A stretch of 6,366 bases of DNA from assembly GCA_003551325.1 (NCBI GenBank), contig PUMK01000245.1, positions 1 to 6,366 of the forward strand. Direction: 5' to 3'. The stretch comes from Candidatus Acetothermia bacterium. Its GTDB lineage: Bacteria; Bipolaricaulota; Bipolaricaulia; Bipolaricaulales; Bipolaricaulaceae. Both the position numbers and the translations under genes were made by a program. The notes below the pieces were generated by a model. The model did no database searches, was not told where the DNA came from, and saw nothing but the letters and a program-made list of their open reading frames with translations. Shown here in pieces: positions 1 to 5,682 of this stretch. Positions within the stretch are counted from its first letter, which is position 1. Each line of letters starts with the position of its first letter.

Positions 1-1
1 C

Positions 2-85
2 TTCCAGGCATTCGACCTTGGGGTGCGAGGTACCCTGCGCCGCTCCGAACTCTACGAAGAACAGCTCAACCGCAAGTCAGGCTGA
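2..85 (+). CDS. C-terminal end of a probable VapB-type antitoxin (partial)
   Basis: An open frame enters from the left edge and reads 27 codons to TGA at 83-85. The end of the peptide (GTLRRSELYEEQLNRKSG) is charged and looks helical, as expected of an antitoxin's toxin-binding tail. Its stop lies 2 nt before the ATG of a PIN-domain toxin, the usual antitoxin-then-toxin order with translational coupling. The DNA-binding part lies outside the window, so the fold class (AbrB, RHH or Phd-like) cannot be read. The identity rests mainly on position. It could instead be the end of an unrelated upstream gene. Confidence 0.6.
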   Translation, partial: FQAFDLGVRGTLRRSELYEEQLNRKSG

Positions 86-87
86 CC

Positions 88-540
88 ATGCGCTACGCCC
101 TCGACACCAACGTGCTCGTGTACGCCGCCGACCGTGCCTCCGTCCACCATGACCCTGCGCGTGCCCTGCGAGATCGCGCGGCCGCTGAGGCGGATGAAGT
201 CGCGTTGCCCTTTCCTGTGCTCCTCGAGTTCTACGCCATCATCACAGATTCTAAGCGAGTACACAGCCCCCTCGCCCCGTCCCAGGCATGGCAACAGGTC
301 GCCCTCTACCATGACACCTTTACCGTCCTTTACCCGGACGAGGAAACCTGGCGCATCCTTGGCCAGCTTGTGGCAGAGGAGCATGTGCACGGCCAGCACA
401 TCTTCGACGCGCAAGTGGCGGCCCTGCTCCTTCGCCATGGAGTCAAAACGCTCTACACCGCCAACACAAAGGACTTCGCTCGTTTCCACGACCTCGAGGT
501 CCGCCCCCTTCACAACCCAGAGCACCATGGATTTGCGTGA
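88..540 (+). CDS. vapC: PIN-domain ribonuclease toxin, VapC-like
   Basis: A complete 150-aa protein of normal VapC length (130-150 aa). The PIN signature is easy to follow: LDTNVLVYA at the N-terminus with Asp6, Glu47 in LLEFYA, Asp107 in IFDAQVAALLLRHG, and Thr124, Asn126 and Asp129 in YTANTKDF. In the PIN family these acidic residues bind Mg2+/Mn2+ in an RNase active site, and VapC toxins cleave tRNA or rRNA to stop translation until the antitoxin is lost. All four acidic positions are present, so the protein should be active. The start ATG is 2 nt after the upstream stop and has only a weak SD, consistent with coupled translation. Its stop lies 3 nt from the convergent end of the decayed DUF499 gene. 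The PIN assignment is firm; the specific RNA target is unknown. Confidence 0.9.
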   Translation: MRYALDTNVLVYAADRASVHHDPARALRDRAAAEADEVALPFPVLLEFYAIITDSKRVHSPLAPSQAWQQVALYHDTFTVLYPDEETWRILGQLVAEEHVHGQHIFDAQVAALLLRHGVKTLYTANTKDFARFHDLEVRPLHNPEHHGFA

Positions 541-543
541 GCG

Positions 544-1162
544 CTACGCGATACAGCTCCCCAAGCGTGCAGTTTCGCGGTAGCAGTAGCCGGCTTGCAA
601 CGTCTGGCCGGGCATGAGAGGGTTCACGAAGCAGCGGAAGAGCTCGCCACAGTTCTCGACCGGAACGTCAACGCGGACGACGAACCGGCGGACCGTGCCT
701 TTGGCCCGGGCTTCGTGGCGCTGCCCGTTCGCGAACTGTCGCCGTGGGTTGTGCCGCTTCCCGTTCCGCCTCCGACGCTCGGCTCTCCGGCACCGTTACC
801 GGCGCTTGCAGTCTCTTGGCTACCTGGTGCCTTCGCCGCCTCCAACATGAACGGGGGGAATGATCCACACGCCGTCCTCGCTGGGCTCCAGGGACACCGA
901 CTGCTTGCAGTACCGGGCCTGCAAGGTCGAGAGGCTTCCGCCACGGCCGACGCCCACCAGTCCATCCACACAGGCTTGGGCGAGCCCCGCGGTCACCGCC
1001 TCCTGACCGCGACCCGATTCAGCACGGTGGACAGTCCAGTGGTCAGCTAGGTCTTGCGGAAGAACTCCTCGGGGTCGAGGTAGACCTCCCGGGCGTTCCC
1101 TGAACAACTGCCCAGAGGTTCGCGGCCAAGACGGCCTCCGCGTGACACCCTTCGCGGATGTC
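544..1162 (-). pseudogene. Decayed, internally deleted DUF499-like ATPase gene
   Basis: No intact reading frame exists here, but minus-strand translation gives conserved-looking blocks in changing frames. From 1162 down: EAVLAANLWAVVQG; then, after a frameshift near 1092, REVYLDPEEFFRKT, a TAG in place of an expected Tyr codon, and LTTGLSTVLNRV (to about 1018). From about 1000 to 846 in another frame comes a block ending VSLEPSEDGVWIIPP. After a C-run frameshift (about 845) there is FMLEAAKAPG and a low-complexity Gly/Ser/Thr/Pro linker. Finally VRRFVVRVDVPVENC (about 695-645) runs to TAG at 544-546. From memory, the first blocks resemble the N-terminus of DUF499 proteins just before the Walker A motif, and the later blocks resemble the C-terminal third. 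The ATPase core of several hundred residues is therefore missing. DUF499 proteins are large ATPases seen with DUF1156 methyltransferases in putative phage-defence loci. The gene is dead. The family call is moderate, based on recalled motif similarity only. Confidence 0.55.
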
Positions 1163-1979
1163 CTACTTGTCCAACAGCTCTGCTACCGCCTTGTTAATGT
1201 ACTCCCCGCCGCTGTTGGCGTGAAACCCGCGGATCCGAAACGGGTACTGACGTAGGATCTCCAACAGCACAGGCACGAGGTGGTGCTCGTTGATCCGTTC
1301 CACGCAGCCCAGGATCTCCCACTGGGTGACCTCGTCGATCGTGTTGATGTGGTAGACGCCCTTCTCCCCTTCCAGATCGCCTTGGTGGACCGTGTCCACC
1401 TGGAGGTAGCCGGGCTTTCCTTGTGGGTCCGGGCGCCTGCGTTCGCCGATGTGCCTGCTTGGGGTTGGTCTTGTGCACGGTAAGACAGTGCTGGCGGTAG
1501 GCGTACATCTTCCGCAGGCGATAGAGGTGTGCCACAGAGATCTCGCTAAGCTGGGCGAACTCATTTCGGCCGTACACTTCGTACTCCCGCCTGAGGATGG
1601 CTTGGGTCGCAGGTCCAGACAGCCGGCTGTGGGCGTTGTCCACCTCGGCAAGCAACGCCTGATCCGCACGGCTGTACTTCGTGAGGAACCGGTGGCGCTG
1701 GTACTCAGGGAGCCTCACATGGCCCGTGCGCCGGTACTCGGCGATCAGGCGGCTGAGCTGGGCCTGGGAGTAGCCGGTCATCTTCTCCAGGTATCGCCTG
1801 AGCAGACCTTTCTCCGCCCTCGCCCGTGAGGTGTACTTGTACCGCCGCAGCGTCCCCTCGATCCAGGCGTAGTTCTCTTTCCGCGATCTTCCCTTGAAGG
1901 TGACTGCATCGCTGGACTCCAAGAACGTAGCCAGTTCCTCCATCGTCATCACGCCTGCGTCGTTCACCATGACGGTCAT
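1163..1979 (-). pseudogene. IS481-like integrase/transposase, frameshifted and truncated
   Basis: Two minus-strand frames together make one protein. The first (1979 to about 1455) has an N-terminal helix-turn-helix region (TGYSQAQLSRLIAEYRRTG) and the linker SGPATQAILRREYEVYG. The second (about 1455 to 1163) has the rve/DDE core: first Asp in YLQVDTVHQGD, then KGVYHINTIDEVTQWEI and FHANSGGEYIN. A single-base shift around 1446-1470 separates them. In relatives the last motif reads like FHSDNGSEY, so the second catalytic Asp is replaced by Asn. The frame then ends at TAG (1163-1165) right after INKAVAELLDK, before the region that should carry the catalytic Glu. The protein is thus broken three ways and should not transpose. 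An AGGAGG lies 2 nt before the ATG at 1979 and 11 nt before the ATG at 1970, so the original start is uncertain. IS481-like is my best family call from motif pattern. Confidence 0.8.
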
Positions 1980-2110
1980 CGCCTCCTAGCCTGCGACTCA
2001 CGCGCCTCGCCCCCCATCCCCCATGCTCAACTTCCATGAGAAACTCGGGCGACCTTCATGCTCATCTTGCGAGAGACAACTCCAACTCGCCGTGTTGCCT
2101 CAGAAGTAAC
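1980..2110. other. Inter-element gap, probable terminal region of the IS481-like element
   Basis: There is no ORF here. It holds the AGGAGG (rc of 1981-1986) for the broken transposase, the direct repeat pair at 2022-2077, and tgttgcctcag (2093-2103), which may mark the old IS end. It abuts the left TIR of the next IS at 2111. Confidence 0.4.
2022..2077. repeat. Pair of 20-bp imperfect direct repeats upstream of the IS481-like gene
   Basis: catgctcaacttccatgaga (2022-2041) and catgctcatcttgcgagaga (2058-2077) match at 16 of 20 bases and are spaced 36 bp start to start. They sit between the start of the broken IS481-like transposase and the next element, where that element's end should be. 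Repeated subterminal motifs of this kind often bind the transposase. The outer IS boundary may lie near 2093-2103 (tgttgcctcag), but no matching opposite end survives, so the boundary is a guess. Confidence 0.45.
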
Positions 2111-2144
2111 TGTTACCGAAGGCTTCTTCGATGACTCAGAACTC
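2111..2144 (+). repeat. Left terminal inverted repeat of the 1.23-kb IS
   Basis: A 34-bp end starting tgttaccgaagg and finishing aactc. It pairs with 3311-3344 at 27 of 34 positions, and the mismatches cluster at 2123-2127. The outer 12 bp are identical. A small hairpin (cgaag 2117-2121, cttcg 2126-2130) lies inside it. Confidence 0.8.
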
Positions 2145-2147
2145 GGG

Positions 2148-3284
2148 TTACCGAGGCAGCCTCCAGAGTTGTCGTAGATTGTCGTCGATCCGCTTCCGCA
2201 GGGCAACAGGGTTCAGCAACACGAACGTCTCTTGCAGTGTGGCTTTCACCTCGTCGGACACCTCAGGGCGTGAGAGCACACGCCGGTAGGGAGTTCGGGA
2301 TCGGTCGAAGGTCTTGTGCACCTTGCTTCCTGTCCTTTCTTTACTCACCACCTTACGCACGGGCTGGAAGAAGTTCAGGTAGAGGCGTAGGTCCTCGTAG
2401 ACCGCCCCCAGAAGCGCAAGCGCCTCCTCGGACTCGTAGCGGTCGTACCCCACCACCTGCCGCACTGCCGTCCAGTTCTTCTGCTCTATGTGTGCCTGGT
2501 CGTTCTTCTTGTACGGTCGGCACCGGGTGAACGTGATCTTCTCCTTCTCACAGTAACGGGCCAGGTTGTGGTTGATGAACATCCCATCGTTGTCGACATC
2601 CAACCCCCACAGGGGAAACGGTAACCGCCGACGTAGCGTGTTGATTGCCTGTTGCACTGCGTGCTGGCTTCTGTTCGCCAGCGCCACCGGCTCGCACCAA
2701 GCGGTCACGATGTCCACTCCGTTGAGCGTGTTCAGGTACTCGCCTGCCACGGTTTCCCCACAGTGCGCCACGAGATCGAGCTCTAGAAAGCCTGGTACCG
2801 CGTCGTCCCACTCGGTGAACGTACGGATGGGAATGCTCTGCCTGAGAAGCGTACCTGGTTTCGTTGTGCACCGGCCTCGACCGTGTCGCTTGCGGTGCGT
2901 GGTCAACAGTCGGTCCATCGTGGCCGGGCTCAGCTTGAGGAGAAGATGGCGTGTCTCCTCGGTCAGCCTAAGCTCACCGTGTCGCTCCAGGGCGTCTACG
3001 ATCTCCGGGAGGAACGGCACAAGCCGCTTGGAGCAGATCTTGCCACACACCCCCCACACCGTGATCAGGGCGGCCTTGACTTCGTTCGTGTAGACGGAAG
3101 GCCGCCCCCGGCGATCCCTGCTCTTGGGCTTGTGGCCGTTTACAAGAAGTCGGATCGCAGACTTCCTGTGGTAGCCCGTCAGCGCTACAAACTCGTCTAG
3201 GATCTGCGTCTTCTGCTCCCGCGAGGCGCGTACGTACCGCCCTCGCCACGTCTTCACCAGCTCCTCGATGCCTCCTCGTGTCAC
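2148..3284 (-). CDS. Integrase-core (DDE) transposase of the 1.23-kb IS
   Basis: An intact 378-aa protein that would cut and rejoin the IS ends. The N-terminal third is a DNA-binding region (GYHRKSAIRLLVNG at about 38-50, SPATMDRLL at 119-127). The catalytic rve domain follows with Asp170 in FLELDLVAHCG, Asp231 in GLDVDNDGMFIN and Glu267 in HIEQKNW, so the DDE triad appears complete. TFTRCRPYKKNDQAHIEQKNW is a strong family signature of integrase-like transposases. I cannot assign the ISfinder family confidently (IS481-related or an unclassified group). It has GTG start codon use at 3284-3282 with AAGGAGG 5 nt upstream, and TAA at 2148-2150. It is full length with no disruption and recognisable TIRs around it, so the element could still be mobile. 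Confidence 0.9.
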   Translation of the reverse strand: MTRGGIEELVKTWRGRYVRASREQKTQILDEFVALTGYHRKSAIRLLVNGHKPKSRDRRGRPSVYTNEVKAALITVWGVCGKICSKRLVPFLPEIVDALERHGELRLTEETRHLLLKLSPATMDRLLTTHRKRHGRGRCTTKPGTLLRQSIPIRTFTEWDDAVPGFLELDLVAHCGETVAGEYLNTLNGVDIVTAWCEPVALANRSQHAVQQAINTLRRRLPFPLWGLDVDNDGMFINHNLARYCEKEKITFTRCRPYKKNDQAHIEQKNWTAVRQVVGYDRYESEEALALLGAVYEDLRLYLNFFQPVRKVVSKERTGSKVHKTFDRSRTPYRRVLSRPEVSDEVKATLQETFVLLNPVALRKRIDDNLRQLWRLPR

Positions 3285-3310
3285 CCACGCCTCCTTCCCT
3301 CCGGCAACAT

Positions 3311-3344
3311 GAGTTATGAGGCATCGACACCCCCTTCGGTAACA
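3311..3344 (-). repeat. Right terminal inverted repeat of the 1.23-kb IS
   Basis: The reverse complement begins tgttaccgaagg and ends aactc, mirroring 2111-2144 with 27 of 34 matches. It lies between the transposase start and the promoter of the neighbouring regulator. Confidence 0.8.
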
Positions 3345-3364
3345 CTTTCAATGCGACTCAACTC

Positions 3365-3394
3365 TTGACACGTGAGTACGGCGCACGCTAGTAT
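3365..3394 (+). promoter_or_regulatory. Near-consensus sigma70-type promoter of the GntR regulator
   Basis: TTGACA (3365-3370) is a perfect -35 box, and TAGTAT (3389-3394) is a -10 box at 18-bp spacing matching 4 of 6 consensus bases. The expected transcription start is about 3401-3402, on top of the regulator's first two in-frame ATGs (3398 and 3404), so the message would have almost no leader. A CACGTG palindrome (3369-3374) overlaps the -35 box and could be part of an operator, but no full FadR-type palindrome is visible. Confidence 0.65.
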
Positions 3395-3397
3395 CAG

Positions 3398-4174
3398 ATG
3401 TCCATGTCAGCTGATGAACAGCTTAGCAGACAGGCGTCTTTGAACAACTGGCCCGACCAGGAGTTGCTCGCAGTTCAGTCAAAAGGCCTTGCGCAGGGCA
3501 CTATCGAGCGTATCATCGAACTGGTTGAAGATGACATTCTTCGACCTGGGGACAAGCTACCGTCAGAGAAGCAGCTGATGCGGGCCTTTCGTGTCGGTCG
3601 CTCGTCCGTTCGCGAGGCGCTTCGATCGCTTGTCGCTATGCAGATTCTGGAGTCCCACCCCGGCAAGGGGTACTTCGTATCTCAGATCGCACCATCGATA
3701 GCCGCCATCTCTGGAGCACGTTCAGGGTTGACCAAGGAAGCTGACATTAGCGCGATGATGGAAGCCAGGGAGCAGCTAGAGATCACGATGACCCGGCTCG
3801 CAATTGCGCGGGCAACTAAAGAGGAAATGGACAGAATCGTCGGCATAGGAGCCGAGCTGCGCGAGGCTGTTGCAGGCGACTGCGAAATGCTGCCCTATAC
3901 AATGCGAGTGCATCTGGCAATCGTGGCAGCATCGCAAAACCCCGTTCTCCTTGACATATTCCACGGCTTTCTCCCATGGATTATGGCTCACTTCGAAGCT
4001 GTTAAGGTTAGCAGGATTCAGGATGCAGACATGCATCTCAGTTTGATTGAGGCTTTTGCGTCGCGTGACGAGAAGGCCTGCGTGGCTGCCATACAAGAGC
4101 ACCAACGGTTTTGGAAGGAGGCCCACAGCACGACTCTGCAACAGGGATGTACATTTCGCGATGACTCATGTTGA
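3398..4174 (+). CDS. GntR-family transcriptional regulator, FadR subfamily (HTH plus FCD domain)
   Basis: A 258-aa DNA-binding regulator. The winged helix-turn-helix spans about residues 31-96: the GntR pattern ILRPGDKLPSEKQLMRAF, then VGRSSVREALRSLVAMQILE and the wing HPGKGYFVSQ. The C-terminal all-helical FCD effector domain covers about 115-245. Its usual metal-ligand histidines seem present at His172 (VHLAIVAASQNP), His213 (MHLSLIEAF) and His235 (EHQRFW), so it probably binds a metal and a small carboxylate-like ligand. FadR-type regulators usually control the operon beside them; here the downstream M19-like enzyme is the natural target. No SD precedes either ATG, and the promoter places the transcript start there, so translation may be leaderless; 3404 fits slightly better than 3398. 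The ligand cannot be predicted. Confidence 0.92.
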   Translation: MSMSADEQLSRQASLNNWPDQELLAVQSKGLAQGTIERIIELVEDDILRPGDKLPSEKQLMRAFRVGRSSVREALRSLVAMQILESHPGKGYFVSQIAPSIAAISGARSGLTKEADISAMMEAREQLEITMTRLAIARATKEEMDRIVGIGAELREAVAGDCEMLPYTMRVHLAIVAASQNPVLLDIFHGFLPWIMAHFEAVKVSRIQDADMHLSLIEAFASRDEKACVAAIQEHQRFWKEAHSTTLQQGCTFRDDSC

Positions 4175-4218
4175 GTGACGGGCATCGGAGTGCGTAGACG
4201 AGGCGGGGAGGCTCGTAA

Positions 4219-4428
4219 ATGGGCAACATCAGAATCACGGAGGGGGAGGGTGCGGTGAGAGCCGGGGTTTCTCGTTTCCCTATTTGGATTGTTGGAGGAA
4301 CGCCTGTTGTTGATACGAGTCTGCTGGAACATGATCCTCAGCGCAGTTGTGTAAAGGAAGAGCAGACAACTGCTCAGAGCGTCCACCGCCTGATCTTCTC
4401 TGATGAGGCGAATTCTAAGGACGAGTAG
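4219..4428 (+). CDS. Small protein of unknown function (69 aa) between regulator and M19 homologue
   Basis: I do not recognise this protein. The case for a real gene is its ribosome binding site: GGGGAGG (4204-4210) lies 8 nt before the ATG. It also fills the regulator-enzyme gap, and its TAG (4426-4428) overlaps the AGGAGG (4427-4432) serving the next gene. The product starts MGNIRITEGEGAV, has one hydrophobic stretch (FPIWIVGGTPVV, about 20-31) too short for a membrane span, and ends in an acidic, hydrophilic tail. There is a single Cys (about 44). No signal peptide or known domain is visible. The pentapeptide PVVDT also occurs near the N-terminus of the next protein, in the same reading frame, but the nucleotides differ too much to show duplication. 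It could be a short accessory subunit, a leader peptide, the decayed start of a longer gene, or spurious. Confidence 0.5.
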   Translation: MGNIRITEGEGAVRAGVSRFPIWIVGGTPVVDTSLLEHDPQRSCVKEEQTTAQSVHRLIFSDEANSKDE

Positions 4429-4443
4429 GAGGTTTGAGCTATT

Positions 4444-5514
4444 GTGCGAAATCCCCTTGAGTCGGCAGACGAGGTTAGAGAACCGGTACCAAGCGTTTTC
4501 GAGATGATCCCCGTTTCCCCTGGACTGGAGGACCGAGCGCAACGCTTACATCAGAGTAACCCTGTGGTCGACACTTGTAACACTGCGGAGTGGGATGATG
4601 ACTATGTTATGAACCGGCTGAAGCCTTCAGGGGTAGACGTGATTGTGAAGACGTTAGCAGCCCACGGTGACTATTCGCAGAGCGCACCGCAGTTGTCTCA
4701 TTGGTTCAGCAAAGTACATCTGTACAGCGACCAGCTAGCGCGCGTAACATCAGTAGATGAGATCAACCAGGCTATGAACAATGGTAAGGTTGCTGTGATA
4801 TACGGTCTACAGAACAGCAGCATCTTGAACCACGAACTCGATATGCTTGAGGTCATATATGAACTTGGTATTCGTGTCATGCAGCTCACGTACAATAAGC
4901 GAGGTTTAGCTGGGGACGGCTGTCTGGAAGGGAGAGATGGAGGACTAAGCGATTGGGGTGCGAAGCTGGTAGAACGTATGAATACTATGGGAATCCTCGT
5001 TGACCTTTCTCACGCCAGCGCGCAAACGGCTCGGGATGTACTATCAATCTCCACGAAACCGGTCATCTTCAGTCACTCTAATTGTCGTGCACTGGTCGAC
5101 AACCCTCGCAATATAGATGACCAGCTAATAGCCGAACTGATCCAGCGCAACGGATATATTGGGGTTGCTGCTTTTGGATCAATGATCTCGGAAGATCGCG
5201 ACAGGACGCCGTCATTGCGCGAGGTGATTGTGCACGTGGACCACGTTGCTGATCTGAAAGGGGTTGCAAATGTAGGGTTTGGGCTTGATCGAGGAGAAGG
5301 TCGTACCCTGAGACAGTATCTCAACTCCGACTTCCCGCCCGACTCATATCCAACGTGGGAACAGAGAAACAGGCACCTCATCCCTGAGCTTCGGAGTGTC
5401 TACCAGTTCATCAACCTAACCCGCTCTTTGGTCGAGAGGGGTTACAGTGACGATCAAGTAGCCGGAATACTTGGAGGGAATTTCCTCCGGGTGTTCGAGG
5501 AGGTGGTAGGGTAG
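4444..5514 (+). CDS. Peptidase M19 (membrane dipeptidase) family protein with altered metal site
   Basis: 356 aa, about the length of renal/microsomal dipeptidase homologues, which are zinc enzymes of amidohydrolase (TIM-barrel) fold. Family landmarks in order: NPVVDTCNTAEW (39-50), VAVIYGLQNSS (117-126), LGIRVMQLTYN (141-151), GCLEGRDGGLSDWGAKLVERMN (159-180), GILVDLSHAS (183-192), VIFSHSNCRAL (207-217), NVGFGLDRGEG (276-286) and GILGGNFLRVFEEV (341-354). His190, His211 and Asp282 match canonical ligands. The usual His-x-Asp of DGHND is Cys45-x-Thr47, and the bridging Glu of GxEG is Gln123. A classical binuclear zinc site therefore cannot form. I recall a subfamily with GFQN-type motifs sharing this, so it may be a mononuclear enzyme or a different hydrolase. 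There is no signal peptide or lipobox, so it looks cytoplasmic. It starts at GTG, 11 nt after AGGAGG (4427-4432). It probably lies in the same unit as the GntR regulator. Confidence 0.88.
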   Translation: MRNPLESADEVREPVPSVFEMIPVSPGLEDRAQRLHQSNPVVDTCNTAEWDDDYVMNRLKPSGVDVIVKTLAAHGDYSQSAPQLSHWFSKVHLYSDQLARVTSVDEINQAMNNGKVAVIYGLQNSSILNHELDMLEVIYELGIRVMQLTYNKRGLAGDGCLEGRDGGLSDWGAKLVERMNTMGILVDLSHASAQTARDVLSISTKPVIFSHSNCRALVDNPRNIDDQLIAELIQRNGYIGVAAFGSMISEDRDRTPSLREVIVHVDHVADLKGVANVGFGLDRGEGRTLRQYLNSDFPPDSYPTWEQRNRHLIPELRSVYQFINLTRSLVERGYSDDQVAGILGGNFLRVFEEVVG

Positions 5515-5596
5515 AGGACGCAACACAGGTTATGGTGCACTGGCATGGATGCTACCGGACTCGCAGTGCGTGGAGCGCAGCTGAAAAGGAGGGTTG
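5515..5596 (+). other. Spacer between the M19-like gene and the interrupted exported-protein gene
   Basis: 82 nt with no convincing terminator hairpin or T-run and no clear promoter, so read-through from the M19-like gene is plausible. It contains the strong SD at 5586-5592. Confidence 0.4.
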
Positions 5597-5682
5597 ATGT
5601 CTAGTTCAAGACGATGGATGGTAGGGGCGCTGGCCGTTGTAGGGCTGGCTCTGATGTGTCTGGGCGGAGCGGCGGTGGCTGA
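5597..5682 (+). pseudogene. 5' remnant of an exported-protein gene cut by the IS3-type element
   Basis: An excellent AAGGAGG (5586-5592) precedes ATG 5597 by 4 nt. The reading frame begins MSSSRRWMVGALAVVGLAL and continues MCLGGAAVADG, a textbook Sec signal peptide: Arg-Arg charged start, hydrophobic core, AVA cleavage site. Native sequence then stops where the IS3-family end begins (about 5680-5683). The frame runs on to a stop at 5813-5815, but those codons are IS sequence antisense to the transposase. The body of the protein is outside this window or lost. Lying 82 nt after an M19-like enzyme gene under a GntR regulator, it could have been a periplasmic substrate-binding protein; that role is a guess. 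Confidence 0.7.

Larger units (their letters stand above)
2111..3344 (-). mobile_element. Complete insertion-sequence-like element, about 1.23 kb
   Basis: A single transposase gene is bracketed by terminal inverted repeats at 2111-2144 and 3311-3344. Read inward, both ends begin tgttaccgaagg (12 of 12 identical) and share further blocks tcgatg, ctca and aactc, giving 27 of 34 matches. The left repeat ends 3 nt from the transposase stop and the right one lies 26 nt upstream of its GTG start, leaving no room for cargo. I could not see a target-site duplication: gtaac precedes the left end and ctttc follows the right. The right end is only 20 nt upstream of the -35 box of the GntR regulator gene. 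Confidence 0.8.

Noticed and set aside
52..528. 158-aa minus-strand ORF opposite the PIN toxin
   Set aside because: Shadow of a GC-rich gene; the plus-strand frame has a full PIN signature and this one has no recognisable motif.
595..1050. 151-aa plus-strand ORF in the region without an intact gene
   Set aside because: No SD or family pattern, and the opposite strand carries recognisable protein blocks; read as a shadow of the pseudogene.
1446..1470. Programmed frameshift in the IS481-like transposase
   Set aside because: No slippery heptamer is evident, this family is normally one ORF, and the gene is also truncated and catalytically damaged, so decay is simpler.
3359..3380. FadR-type operator palindrome in the regulator promoter
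   Set aside because: Only CACGTG and a loose actc/gagt pair are symmetrical; too weak to call an operator.
4426..4446. Stop-codon readthrough joining the 69-aa ORF to the M19-like protein (same frame)
   Set aside because: Two in-frame stops (TAG 4426, TGA 4435) intervene and the M19-like gene has its own SD and GTG start; sharing a frame is a one-in-three chance.
4303..4580. PVVDT repeated in the small ORF and the M19-like protein as a possible duplication
   Set aside because: Only five residues match and the codons differ at several bases; no flanking similarity.
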